Below are positions 44,847 through 52,972 of a DNA stretch of 64,000 nucleotides, one piece after another. Each line of letters opens with the position of its first letter. Position 1 is the stretch's first letter. The position numbers were made by a program, and so were the translations under genes. Below the pieces are notes generated by a model. The model was not told the origin of the DNA, did no database searches, and saw only the letters and a list, made by a program, of their open reading frames with translations. The stretch is from positions 24,912 to 88,911 of the forward strand of contig CAYTZH010000018.1 in NCBI GenBank assembly GCA_964442285.1, in the 5' to 3' direction. This stretch comes from CAYTZH01 sp964442285. GTDB lineage: Bacteria; Myxococcota_A; UBA9160; JAFDET01.

Positions 44847-46844
44847 CTACTCGACGTACCCCAGGCCGCGCAGGCGCTCCAGCGCCCCCTCTTCGGCCCC
44901 ATCGCCCGCCGTCGAGCGGCCGCCCACGGCGGGCTCCGCTTCGGTGACGAGCGCCCGGGCGCGCCGGGCGACCGACGCCTGGGGCTGCCCCGGGGAGACC
45001 TCCGCCGGGTCTCGCGCCAGGTCGTAGGCCTCGGGCTGCGGCCCTCCGGCGAAGCGCAGCTTGAGCGCTCCCTCGCGCCATGCCGTGGGGCGGACCCCGT
45101 TGCGCTCCCGCGAGAAGATCAGGATGGGCCGCGGCGGCAGGGAGCCGCCCTCGAGAAGCGGCAGCAGCGAGCGGCCCCGATGGGGCGCGTCCGGGCCCGG
45201 CACCTCCAGCAGCTCCGCGAGGGTGGGGTAGACGTCCTGCAACGAGGCCGGCGCGTCGACCCGTCTCGGCATGGCCTCGAACTCGCTCCGTTGCGGCCAG
45301 CGGAAGAGGAGGGGCACGTGGGCCTGCTCCTCGAATACGTCGTGGCCGTGACCGAAGCCCACGTGCTCGAAGAACTCCTCTCCGTGGTCCCCCGTGACGA
45401 TCACGAGGGTGGTGGGGTCCAGGCCGAGCGCGTCGAGCGCGTCGAACAGCTCGCCCAGGGCCCGGTCGGCGTGGCGGATCTCCTCCCGGTAGCGTGCGAT
45501 CAGGGCGGCCAGGCCGGGGGTGCCGCGGAGGGCGCGCGCCCGGCTCGCGTCGGGCTCGACCCGCATGAAGTCCACGAAGGAACGCGTCGCCTCCGGCACC
45601 GGGCCGAAGCCGCGGGCGTGGAAGGGCCAGTGGGGATCCATGAGGTGGAGATACACGAAGAAGGGTCCGTCCCGATGCGACTCGATCCAGCGTCTCGCCA
45701 GCGCCACCAGGACGGGCGCCTCCTCCTTGTGGAGGCGGAGGCTCTCCCGGCGGCGCAAGGCGCTCCAGGTGTCGCTCCCGTACAGGAGTCGGAGGAGCAG
45801 GAACGATTCCTGCCCCCAGCGGTAGGCACCCACGTTGACGAAGGTGTCGAAGCCCTGGCCGTAGCCCGGGGCGTCGATCAGACCGTTGGCGACGAACGCG
45901 GCGGTGCGGTAGCCGGCCTGCTGGAAGGACGCCGCCAGGCTGCGCCCGGAGTCCTGGGCGACCGGGCCGATGGGATCGCGGGCCGTGAATAGCGCGCGGA
46001 CCGAGGGCTTCGTGAAGGTGGCCGCCGTCGAGGTCTCGGCGAAGTAGGTGGCGTAGGCGCTGGCCTGCTCGGCCAGGCGCGGCGTGGCGGCGGCACCGGC
46101 CGCGTGGAGGCTCGTGTGGTCGGCCCGCAGGGTGTCGACGTTCACGAGGATCACGTTGTCGCGCCGACCGGGCTCCACGGCGGCGCGCGGCCCGGCCACG
46201 CGGGTGGCGCGCACGCCGGAGGCCACCACGGCGGCAGCGGGCAACAGCACGCCGATGGCGACGAGCGCCGCCGCCCAGCGTCGAGGTCGCTCGCGGGGGC
46301 CGCGCAGCGCCAGGCAGGAGGCGAAGAGCGCGGCCCCGAAGACCGCCCACACCGCCCGTCCGGGCTCGAGACGCACCCCGACCAGGCCCCACCAGGCGAG
46401 GCCGCCCGCGCCGGCCACGAGCCAGGGCCCGTGCTCCGGCACCAGCCGCTCGCACAGCCGCGCGGCGGCCGCGGCCAGGGCGAGGGCGCCGAGCAGGAGC
46501 CCCAGGAACCCGAGCTCCGGAGCGACGCCGCTTGCCGCAGCCAGGCCGTGGACCGGCTCGCGCAGGACCAGCACGAGGGCCGAGGCCGCCAGGGCGAGCG
46601 CCTGCTCCGGTTCGGGGGCCCGGAGGCTGCCCCGCGGTGCCGCCCGGAGGTGGCCGGCCAGGAACGCCGAGCCGACCGCCAGCACGCCCGCGGAGAGGGC
46701 GGCCACGCTGGCGGCCAGGGACACCACCCGGATCAGCACCGGCGAGGCCAGCAAGTGGGGCCAGGGGTACGGCGCGATCAGCTCGACCAGCAGCAGTGGC
46801 AGCCAGAGGAGGGAGAGCAGGACCAGGGCACGTCGGAGCTTCAT
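44847..46844 (-). CDS. Membrane sulfatase-like phosphotransferase/hydrolase
   Basis: 665 residues. The first 200 hold about five to six TM helices; the rest is an alkaline-phosphatase/sulfatase fold: VNVDTLRADHTSLH (metal Asp), VTGDHGEEFFEH (Asp-His) and GHGHDVFEE. The usual sulfatase C/S-x-P-S-R nucleophile site reads here FTKPSVRAL, with Thr in place of Cys/Ser. Thr nucleophiles are used by membrane relatives such as LtaS and phosphoethanolamine transferases, so a lipid-linked phospho-group transfer is plausible (inference). It diverges from pncA across a repeat and gap. Confidence 0.82.
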   Translation of the reverse strand: MKLRRALVLLSLLWLPLLLVELIAPYPWPHLLASPVLIRVVSLAASVAALSAGVLAVGSAFLAGHLRAAPRGSLRAPEPEQALALAASALVLVLREPVHGLAAASGVAPELGFLGLLLGALALAAAAARLCERLVPEHGPWLVAGAGGLAWWGLVGVRLEPGRAVWAVFGAALFASCLALRGPRERPRRWAAALVAIGVLLPAAAVVASGVRATRVAGPRAAVEPGRRDNVILVNVDTLRADHTSLHAAGAAATPRLAEQASAYATYFAETSTAATFTKPSVRALFTARDPIGPVAQDSGRSLAASFQQAGYRTAAFVANGLIDAPGYGQGFDTFVNVGAYRWGQESFLLLRLLYGSDTWSALRRRESLRLHKEEAPVLVALARRWIESHRDGPFFVYLHLMDPHWPFHARGFGPVPEATRSFVDFMRVEPDASRARALRGTPGLAALIARYREEIRHADRALGELFDALDALGLDPTTLVIVTGDHGEEFFEHVGFGHGHDVFEEQAHVPLLFRWPQRSEFEAMPRRVDAPASLQDVYPTLAELLEVPGPDAPHRGRSLLPLLEGGSLPPRPILIFSRERNGVRPTAWREGALKLRFAGGPQPEAYDLARDPAEVSPGQPQASVARRARALVTEAEPAVGGRSTAGDGAEEGALERLRGLGYVE

Positions 46845-46863
46845 GGGAATCTCGGCGGTGACG

Positions 46864-46911
46864 TCACGCGCCGCTCGGGGAGCATCCTCACGCGCCGCTC
46901 GGGGAGCGTCC
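46864..46911. repeat. Two 24-bp tandem repeats left of gap
   Basis: Two copies of a 24-bp unit (46864-46887, 46888-46911) that begins TCACGCGCCGCTCGGGGAGC and differs at one base. The same two copies reappear after the N run, and the array may be longer in the genome. Confidence 0.9.
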
Positions 46912-46918
46912 TCCAGGC

Positions 46919-47018
46919 NNNNNNNNNNNNNNNNNNNNNNNNNNNNNNNNNNNNNNNNNNNNNNNNNNNNNNNNNNNNNNNNNNNNNNNNNNNNNNNNNN
47001 NNNNNNNNNNNNNNNNNN
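46919..47018. other. Assembly gap of 100 N
   Basis: 100 unknown bases in the divergent interval between the sulfatase-like gene and pncA. The 55 bases before (46864-46918) and after (47019-47073) are identical and consist mostly of the 24-bp repeat, so the gap probably marks an unresolved tandem array or is only an overlap artefact. Confidence 0.98.
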
Positions 47019-47066
47019 TCACGCGCCGCTCGGGGAGCATCCTCACGCGCCGCTCGGGGAGCGTCC
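47019..47066. repeat. Two 24-bp tandem repeats right of gap
   Basis: Exact copy of the pair at 46864-46911. It lies about 50 bases before the pncA start. Confidence 0.9.
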
Positions 47067-47119
47067 TCCAGGCCCGGGTCGGGGTCAAGAGGATCCGGCA
47101 CCGCGCTACGCTCCGCGCT

Positions 47120-47698
47120 GTGACCGCCGATCCTCGGGAGCGTCTCCGCGCCGGCGACGCGCTGCTCATCGTCGACGTGCAGCGCGACTTCTGCGCCGGC
47201 GGCGCGCTCGCGGTGGCGGACGCCGACGCCGTCGTCCCCGTGATCAATGCCTGGATCGAGGCCGCCGCGGGTCGGGGCTCGCCCGTCTACGCCTCGCGGG
47301 ACTGGCATCCGCCGGGGCACCCGAGCTTCCGGGAGCGCGGGGGGCCCTGGCCCGCCCACTGTCTCCAGGACCGTCCCGGCGCGGCCTGGCACCCGGCGCT
47401 GGCCCTGCCCGATGGTGCCGTCGTCGTCTGCAAGGGCACCCGTTTCGATCGGGATCAGTACTCGGCCTTCGACGAGACGGGTCTCGCCGAGCGCCTGCGC
47501 ACGGACGACGTCCGGCGCCTGTTCGTGGCCGGCATCGCCCTCGACGTCTGCGTGCGCGCCAGCGCGATCGACGCCCTCACCGCGGGCTTCGCCGTCCACC
47601 TGCTCGCGGACGCCACCCGACCCGTAGACCCGGAGAGCGGGCGGCGCGCCCTCGACGAGCTGCGCGCGTCCGGTGCCCGGATCGAGAACGCCGCGTGA
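47120..47698 (+). CDS. pncA: Nicotinamidase
   Basis: 192 residues. Hydrolyses nicotinamide to nicotinate in the Preiss-Handler NAD salvage route. Catalytic triad: Asp in IVDVQRDFCAGG, Lys in VVVCKGTRFDRDQYSAF, Cys in GIALDVCVRAS; the metal site is DWHPPGHPSF. GTG 47120 has TACGCT seven bases upstream and no ribosome site, so leaderless. Its TGA overlaps the GTG of pncB. Confidence 0.94.
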   Translation: MTADPRERLRAGDALLIVDVQRDFCAGGALAVADADAVVPVINAWIEAAAGRGSPVYASRDWHPPGHPSFRERGGPWPAHCLQDRPGAAWHPALALPDGAVVVCKGTRFDRDQYSAFDETGLAERLRTDDVRRLFVAGIALDVCVRASAIDALTAGFAVHLLADATRPVDPESGRRALDELRASGARIENAA

Positions 47699-49047
47699 GC
47701 CACTATCCGCCCCCCGTGCACGCGGCCCTCCTGACGGACCTCTACCAGCTCACCATGCTCCAGGCCTACTGGCGGGAGGAGATGCGAGGCGAGGCCGTCT
47801 TCCAGCTCTTCTTCCGGACGCTGCCGCCCGCGCGCAACCTCATGCTCGCCTGCGGCCTCGACGACGCCCTCAGCTTCCTCGAGAGCCTGCAGTTCGAGGC
47901 GGAGGCCCGGGCCCATCTCGCGGAGCTCGGACTCTTCCAGCCGGCGTTCCTGGACTGGCTCGGGACGCTGCGCTTCCGCGGCGACGTGTGGGCCGTGCCC
48001 GAGGGAACGCCGGTCTTCCCCGGCGAGCCCCTGGTGGAGGTGATCGCGCCGATCGCCGAGGCCCAGGTGGCCGAGACCTTCCTGCTCAACCAGATCCACT
48101 TCCAGACCCTCGCCGCGTCCAAGGCCGCCCGGGTGGTGACGGCCGCGGCCGGACGTCCCGTGCTCGACTTCGGCCTGCGCCGCACCCACGGCAGCGACGC
48201 CGGCCTGAAGGCGGCCCGGGCCGCCTGGGTGGCCGGGGTGGCCGCCACGAGCAACGTCCTGGCCGGGCGCCGCTACGGGATTCCGGTAGCCGGCACCCTG
48301 GCCCACAGCTACGTGGAGGCCCACGACGACGAGCTCGAGGCCTTCCGGGCCTTCAGCGAACTCTACCCGGAGACCGTGCTCCTGGTGGACACCTACGACG
48401 TGGAGTCCGGCGTCGGGCGGGTCGTGCAGCTCGCCCGGGAGCTCGGCGACGGGTTCCGGGTTCGCGGCATCCGGATCGACTCGGGCGATCTGCTGGCGCT
48501 GAGCCGCAGCGCCCGCGAGACCCTCGACGCGGCGGGTCTCACGGGCGTCGAGATCGTGGTGAGCGGCGGCCTCGACGAGCAGGGGGTGGCGGCGCTGGTG
48601 GCGGCGGGCGCGCCCGTGGACCGCTTCGGCGTGGGGACCCGCATGGGCGTCGCCGAGGACGCCCCCTCGTTCGACATGGCCTACAAGCTCGCGGCCTACG
48701 CCGGCCGCGACCGGGTGAAGACCTCGCCGGGCAAGTCGAGCCTGCCCGGTCGCAAGCAGGTGTGGCGGACCGAGCGCGACGGCGTCGCCGCGGGCGACGT
48801 GATCGGGCGTCACGACGAGGACCGCCCCGGTCGGCCCCTGCTGGTCCCGGTGATGCGCGGGGGCCGGCGACTGAGTCCGAGCGCGACGCACCTTCCCACG
48901 GCCCGGGCGCGGGCGGCCCGCGAGCTCGCCCAGCTCCCCGAGCCCGTGCGGGGACTCGGGCCGGCCGACCCGCCCTACCCGGTGACGATCAGCGAGGCCC
49001 TGGCGAGCGCGGATCGGGAGGCGCAGGCGCGGGCCGGTCAGCCCTAG
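47695..49047 (+). CDS. pncB: Nicotinate phosphoribosyltransferase
   Basis: 450 residues. Joins nicotinate and PRPP to make NaMN, the next step after PncA. LLTDLYQLTMLQAYW, LDFGLRRTHGSDAG, GTLAHSYVEAHDDE and RIDSGDLLALS are family hallmarks, with GTRMGVAEDAPS and SPGKSSLPGRKQVWR near the end. GTG overlaps the pncA stop (GTGA), so PncA and PncB are coupled. The last 59 bases overlap the convergent dehydratase gene. Confidence 0.94.
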   Translation: MSHYPPPVHAALLTDLYQLTMLQAYWREEMRGEAVFQLFFRTLPPARNLMLACGLDDALSFLESLQFEAEARAHLAELGLFQPAFLDWLGTLRFRGDVWAVPEGTPVFPGEPLVEVIAPIAEAQVAETFLLNQIHFQTLAASKAARVVTAAAGRPVLDFGLRRTHGSDAGLKAARAAWVAGVAATSNVLAGRRYGIPVAGTLAHSYVEAHDDELEAFRAFSELYPETVLLVDTYDVESGVGRVVQLARELGDGFRVRGIRIDSGDLLALSRSARETLDAAGLTGVEIVVSGGLDEQGVAALVAAGAPVDRFGVGTRMGVAEDAPSFDMAYKLAAYAGRDRVKTSPGKSSLPGRKQVWRTERDGVAAGDVIGRHDEDRPGRPLLVPVMRGGRRLSPSATHLPTARARAARELAQLPEPVRGLGPADPPYPVTISEALASADREAQARAGQP

Positions 49048-50380
49048 GCGCCCGCGGGTCGGGCGCCGTGGGCGACAGCTCGAGGCCGGTCAGCGGCCGG
49101 TCGTCGCGCGCCAGCGTCGCCACCGCGGCGGCGAGCGCCTCGATCTCGGCCGCCTCGAGGGTGACCGAGCGCAGCGCCCCGCCCACGGCCCGCGCCACGG
49201 CGCTCCCGTCGGCCGCGGGCAGCCGGGGGATCAGCCAGCCGATCCGGCGTCCCAGCCGACCGAGGGCGGGCCGAAGCTGCGTCTCGAGATCGGCGAGGGG
49301 ACCCGCGCCGGGCGGGCCGTCCAGGACCCGGCGCTGGACCGCCTTCGCCACCTCGATCTGCACCCGCGCCAGCCGGGCGACGGCCTCCGCGTCCGGCGCC
49401 GGGCGTCCGGTCTTCTCGGCGGCGGCGCGCGCGGCGCCCACCAGGGCGTCCACCACCACCGCCTCCCGCTCCGGCGCCTCGATCGCCAGTCCGCGCGCGC
49501 GCTTCACCTCGGCGACCGACGGCATGAGCGCCAGCCGCTCGTCCATGGCGGCCAGCAGCGCCGCGAGGGGCGTGGCCGTCGGCGTCTCGGCCGCGCCGGG
49601 TCCCAGCGTCTCGCGGCGCCAGCGTTCCAGGCTGCCGTCGTTCTCGCGTCCCAGGATCCAGGCGTCGAGGTCCTCGCCGAGGGCGGCGCGATCCGCCCGC
49701 ACCAGCCAGGCCTTGCGGTCCCGGGAGAAGGGTCCGAGCTGCAGCCAGCCCGACACACCTCGGCGCCAGCGGGGACCCTCCAGGGTGTCGCTCACCGCGG
49801 CGTCGGCCTCTCCGCCCAGGAGCGCGGCGCGCACGGCGGCGTTGGGCGCCAGGGCCGCGATTCGCGCGCGCGGGAAGCGGGCCCGGGTCACCCGCTCCAG
49901 GTGCCCGCCGCGGTTCACGGCGATGCGGACGTCCGGGTGGTCGAGGGCGGCCAGGTCCGCGAAGCGCCGCGGCTCGCGGACGAGGGCGACGGCGCCGGTC
50001 TCGGTCAGGGGCACGCTGAAGCGTCCGACGGCGGAGCGCTCCGGTCGGACGGTGACACCGCTCGCCGCCAGGTCGAAGCGCCGGGCCTCGAGGTCGCGCA
50101 CGAGGTCGGGCCAGCGGAAGGCCACCCACTCCAGGCGGCGGTGCCGCGCCCGCGCGTAGCGCTCGATCAGGACGACGTCGAAGCCCGTCCGCTCCCCGTC
50201 GGGCCCGAGGTGGCTGAAGGGGGCGTAGTCGCCGCTGGTGCCCACGCGCAGGACGCGGTGGGCTCCGTGGGCGGCCGCGTCGGTGACCGCGAGCAGGAGC
50301 AGCAGGGCGACGGCGGCGGCGATGCTCCCGCCTCGCCACAGGCCCCGAGGGGGGCCTGCGGCCGCGCGAGATTGACCCAT
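48989..50380 (-). CDS. Exported cyclohexadienyl dehydratase-chorismate mutase fusion
   Basis: 463 residues. Signal peptide (IAAAVALLLLLAVTDAAA), a SBP3-type domain like PheC (LRVGTSGDYAPFSHLGPDGERTG-like start, split as LRVGTSGDYAPFS and GERTGFDVVLIERYA) to about residue 250, then an AroQ-gamma-like chorismate mutase helix set: LALMPSVAEVKRARGLAI, ERLARVQIEVAKAVQRR-like. Such a protein would turn chorismate to prephenate to phenylpyruvate (or arogenate to Phe) in the periplasm. ATG 50380 has GGAGAG nine bases upstream. The promoter of the divergent cold-shock gene overlaps this start codon. Confidence 0.8.
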   Translation of the reverse strand: MGQSRAAAGPPRGLWRGGSIAAAVALLLLLAVTDAAAHGAHRVLRVGTSGDYAPFSHLGPDGERTGFDVVLIERYARARHRRLEWVAFRWPDLVRDLEARRFDLAASGVTVRPERSAVGRFSVPLTETGAVALVREPRRFADLAALDHPDVRIAVNRGGHLERVTRARFPRARIAALAPNAAVRAALLGGEADAAVSDTLEGPRWRRGVSGWLQLGPFSRDRKAWLVRADRAALGEDLDAWILGRENDGSLERWRRETLGPGAAETPTATPLAALLAAMDERLALMPSVAEVKRARGLAIEAPEREAVVVDALVGAARAAAEKTGRPAPDAEAVARLARVQIEVAKAVQRRVLDGPPGAGPLADLETQLRPALGRLGRRIGWLIPRLPAADGSAVARAVGGALRSVTLEAAEIEALAAAVATLARDDRPLTGLELSPTAPDPRAPRADRPAPAPPDPRSPGPR

Positions 50381-50400
50381 ACGGCCCGCTCTCCTAACCT
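50372..50400 (+). promoter_or_regulatory. Promoter of cold-shock gene
   Basis: TTGACC (50372-50377), 17-base spacer, TAACCT (50395-50400); start near 50407. It overlaps the start codon of the divergent fusion gene, so the two genes may interfere. Confidence 0.65.
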
Positions 50401-50412
50401 CCCGCATCCCAT

Positions 50413-50440
50413 CGGCCCCCCTGACGGGGGGCCGCTTTTC
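50413..50440 (+). terminator. Terminator-like hairpin in cold-shock leader
   Basis: CGGCCCCCC-TGAC-GGGGGGCCG followed by CTTTTC, a textbook intrinsic terminator on the plus strand. It begins about 6 bases after the predicted start site and ends 22 bases before the ATG, so it may attenuate this gene. Confidence 0.75.
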
Positions 50441-50461
50441 GTTCCATCGAGGTCCCGCGCC

Positions 50462-50929
50462 ATGCTCCGACTCGAAGAGCTCGAATCCGGGCTGAACGTC
50501 ACTCATCGAAACACCGGTCTCCGCTACGAGATCGTCGATCTGGGCGACGAGGAGGTGCTGCTCTCGCCCTCGGATTCGGACCTGCAGGACCTGGTGGTTC
50601 CCATCGACCTCTTCCGGGCGGAGTTCGTCACCACGGAGCGCTACAGCGCGCGCCGGGGGCGGGGCGGCGGCAGCGGCGGTCGGCGGCGCCCCAGTCCCGC
50701 GCCGAGCGGCCCCAAGGTGAAGGGACGCATCAAGAAGATGGTGCGCGACCGGGGCTTCGGCTTCATCCGCGGGGACGACGGCAAGGAGGTCTTCTTCCAT
50801 CGCTCGGGTCTCGGCGGCGCCGACTACGACGTGCTGTCCGAGGGGGACGTGGTGGAGTACCACGTCCAGGAGAGCCCCCGCGGCCCCCGCGCCGAGAACG
50901 TCCGCCAGGTCGCCGCCGAGAGCGCCTGA
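50462..50929 (+). CDS. Cold-shock domain protein with extra N-terminal domain
   Basis: 155 residues. Residues 1-58 form an acidic beta-rich module (LRLEELESGLNVTHRNTG...) that I do not recognise; a Gly/Arg linker (RRGRGGGSGGRRR) leads to a CSD with RNP1 RGFGFIRG and RNP2 EVFFHRSG. CSD proteins melt RNA hairpins and can act as antiterminators. The leader holds a terminator hairpin, so autogenous antitermination is an attractive idea. ATG with GAGG nine bases upstream. Confidence 0.87.
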   Translation: MLRLEELESGLNVTHRNTGLRYEIVDLGDEEVLLSPSDSDLQDLVVPIDLFRAEFVTTERYSARRGRGGGSGGRRRPSPAPSGPKVKGRIKKMVRDRGFGFIRGDDGKEVFFHRSGLGGADYDVLSEGDVVEYHVQESPRGPRAENVRQVAAESA

Positions 50930-50960
50930 GCCCCGCTTCCGCCCTCGGACCGACTCCCGA

Positions 50961-52610
50961 TCATTCGCTGCCGTAGCGGTGGACGATGGGCAGCCGACGT
51001 CCGCTCCCGAACGCCTTGCGCGACACCCGCAGCACCAGCGGGGCCTGCCGGCGCTTGTACTCGTTGCGGTCGAGGCGCGCGACGATCTCGCGGACCTGCG
51101 CCGGGGTCACGCCCGGGGGCGGCTCGATGCCCTCGGCCTGGCGCCGCCCCTCGATGGCCTGCTCGAGGATCGGGTCGAGCACGTCGTAGGGGGGCAGGTC
51201 GTCGCTGTCGAGCTGGTCGTGGGCCAGCTCCGCCGAGGGCGGCTTGTCCAGCACGTGCTCCGGGATCCGCTCGCCGGCGCGGTTGGCGTGGCGCGCCAGG
51301 GCGTAGACGTCGCGCTTGTACACGTCCCCGAGCACGCAGAGGCCGCCCACCGTGTCGCCGTAGAGCGTGCAGTAGCCCATGGAGAGCTCGCTCTTGTTGC
51401 CGGTGGCCAGCACCAGGCGTCGCTCCTGGTTCGAGACCGCCATGAGCAGCGCGCCCCGGATCCGCGACTGGATGTTCTGCTGGGTGAGCCCGTAGTCGTC
51501 CCGGAGGCCGAAGAGCGACTCGAAGCAGTGTCGATAGCTCTCGTACACGGGACGGATGTCCACGGTGCGCACCGCCACGCCCAGTCTGCGCGCCAGGACC
51601 TCGGCGTCGCGCACGCTGTGACCCGACGAAAAGGGCCCCGGCATGAGCACGCCCACGACCCGGTCGGGCCCCAGGGCCTCCACCGCCAGGTGCGCCGTCA
51701 CCGCCGAGTCGATGCCGCCGGAGAGCCCGATCACCGCGCCCGGCGGCAGGCCCTGCTTGCGGAAGTAGTCGCGGATGCCGAGGACCAGCGCCTGCTCGAG
51801 CTGCGCCACGGGGGCGGGATCCCCCACCGCCTCGGGCGCGGCGTCGAGGGGCGGGCGCTCGAGGTCGACCACCTCCAGGGCCGGCTCGAAGGCGGGCAGG
51901 CTCGCCCGCACGCGCCCGCGACCGTCGACGAGGAAGGAGCTGCCGTCGAAGATCAGCTCGTCGTTGCCGCCGAGCTGGTTCACGAAGGCGATGGGCACGC
52001 CGTGGCGCGCGGCCAGCTCGGCGAACAGGCTCCGCCGCTCGGCCGGCTTCCCCACGTGGAAGGGCGACGCCGACAGGTTCAGCACGAGGCCGGCGCCGGC
52101 GGCCGCCAGCTCGCCCACGGGGTCGATGGGATAGGACACCTCGCCCACCCAGGCGTCCTCGCAGACGGAGAGGCCGAGCGGCGACGCGGCGCCGTCCCAC
52201 TCGATGGGCGCCCGCCGCTCCGCCTTGGCGAAGTAGCGGCGCTCGTCGAAGACGTCGTAGGTGGGGAGCAGCGACTTCGCCTGGGCGCCGATCCGCTCGC
52301 CTCCGGCCAGCAGCACCGCGGCGTTCTGGACCGCCTCCGGCCGATCCGGCGGCCCCGGAAGCAGCGCGCCCAGGGCGATCCCCACCCGCTGGGAGGCGGG
52401 GGCCAGGGCCTCGAGCTCGCGCAGCTGGTCGCGGACGAAGCCCTGCCGCTCGAGGAGGTCCATGGGCGGGTAGCCGGTGAGCACCAGCTCGGGCAGCACC
52501 ACCAGGTCCGCCCCGGCGGCCGCGGCCTTGGCGGCGGCCTCTTCGACCAGGCGGCGATTGCCGGCGAGGTCCCCGACGATGGGGTTGACCTGGGCGAGCG
52601 CGACGCGCAT
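50961..52610 (-). CDS. nadE: Glutamine-dependent NAD+ synthetase
   Basis: 549 residues. N-terminal nitrilase-type glutaminase (Glu in VVLPELVLTGYPP, Lys in AQAKSLLPTYDVFDE, Cys in LGLSVCEDAW) fused to the ATP-pyrophosphatase synthetase (IGLSGGIDSAVTAHLA; NKSELSMGYCTLYGD). Makes NAD from deamido-NAD. With pncA-pncB 2 kb away, the window covers salvage and the last step of NAD synthesis, lacking only nadD. ATG 52610. Confidence 0.95.
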   Translation of the reverse strand: MRVALAQVNPIVGDLAGNRRLVEEAAAKAAAAGADLVVLPELVLTGYPPMDLLERQGFVRDQLRELEALAPASQRVGIALGALLPGPPDRPEAVQNAAVLLAGGERIGAQAKSLLPTYDVFDERRYFAKAERRAPIEWDGAASPLGLSVCEDAWVGEVSYPIDPVGELAAAGAGLVLNLSASPFHVGKPAERRSLFAELAARHGVPIAFVNQLGGNDELIFDGSSFLVDGRGRVRASLPAFEPALEVVDLERPPLDAAPEAVGDPAPVAQLEQALVLGIRDYFRKQGLPPGAVIGLSGGIDSAVTAHLAVEALGPDRVVGVLMPGPFSSGHSVRDAEVLARRLGVAVRTVDIRPVYESYRHCFESLFGLRDDYGLTQQNIQSRIRGALLMAVSNQERRLVLATGNKSELSMGYCTLYGDTVGGLCVLGDVYKRDVYALARHANRAGERIPEHVLDKPPSAELAHDQLDSDDLPPYDVLDPILEQAIEGRRQAEGIEPPPGVTPAQVREIVARLDRNEYKRRQAPLVLRVSRKAFGSGRRLPIVHRYGSE

Positions 52611-52655
52611 GGAGCGAGGATCCGGTCCCGGGGCGGAGCCGTCAAGCCGACCGCG

Positions 52656-52850
52656 TCAGCCCCCCGGCTCGAGAGCGTCGCTGTACACGCTGGCGGGCGT
52701 CGGGTCCTCGCGCCCGCCCAGCGAGCGATAGAGCCCCCGCGCGGGTCGGTTGTCCGCCTCCGTGGCGACCCGGGCCGCCCGACAGCCGAGGGCGCGGGCG
52801 TGCTCGAGGAGGGCACGCAGGAGCTCGGAGCCGATGCCCTGGCGCTGGTG
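52656..52850 (-). pseudogene. Remnant of a GNAT acetyltransferase (C-terminal half)
   Basis: The frame ending at TGA 52658-52656 reads HQRQGIGSELLRALLEHA, the acetyl-CoA loop of GNAT enzymes, then RVATEADNRPARGLYRSLG, the last strand-helix pair. Upstream the same frame turns into Pro/Ser-rich nonsense from small CTGGTGG repeats and reaches a stop at the 17-bp repeat without any ATG, GTG or TTG. The N-terminal half is missing, so I call it a decayed gene. Confidence 0.75.
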
Positions 52851-52938
52851 GCCTGGTGGGGCTGGTGGCGATCGGGCACCGGGCGTCCCTGGCGCTGAGG
52901 CGGAAGTCGGCGCGCCCAGCCCGCGCTGCTCCCGCGGG

Positions 52939-52972
52939 CTACGGGTAGTCGACGTCTACGGGTAGTAGACGT
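52939..52972. repeat. 17-bp tandem duplication of the MaoC gene end
   Basis: CTACGGGTAGTCGACGT (52939-52955) and CTACGGGTAGTAGACGT (52956-52972), one mismatch. The right copy holds the last codons and TAG of the MaoC gene; the left copy repeats the stop in another frame. Confidence 0.95.

Noticed and set aside
46864..47073. Duplicated 55 bases as a biological direct repeat or att site
   Set aside because: Length equals that at the other gap (55), both next to exactly 100 N, so assembly overlap explains it. The inner 24-bp units are kept as real.
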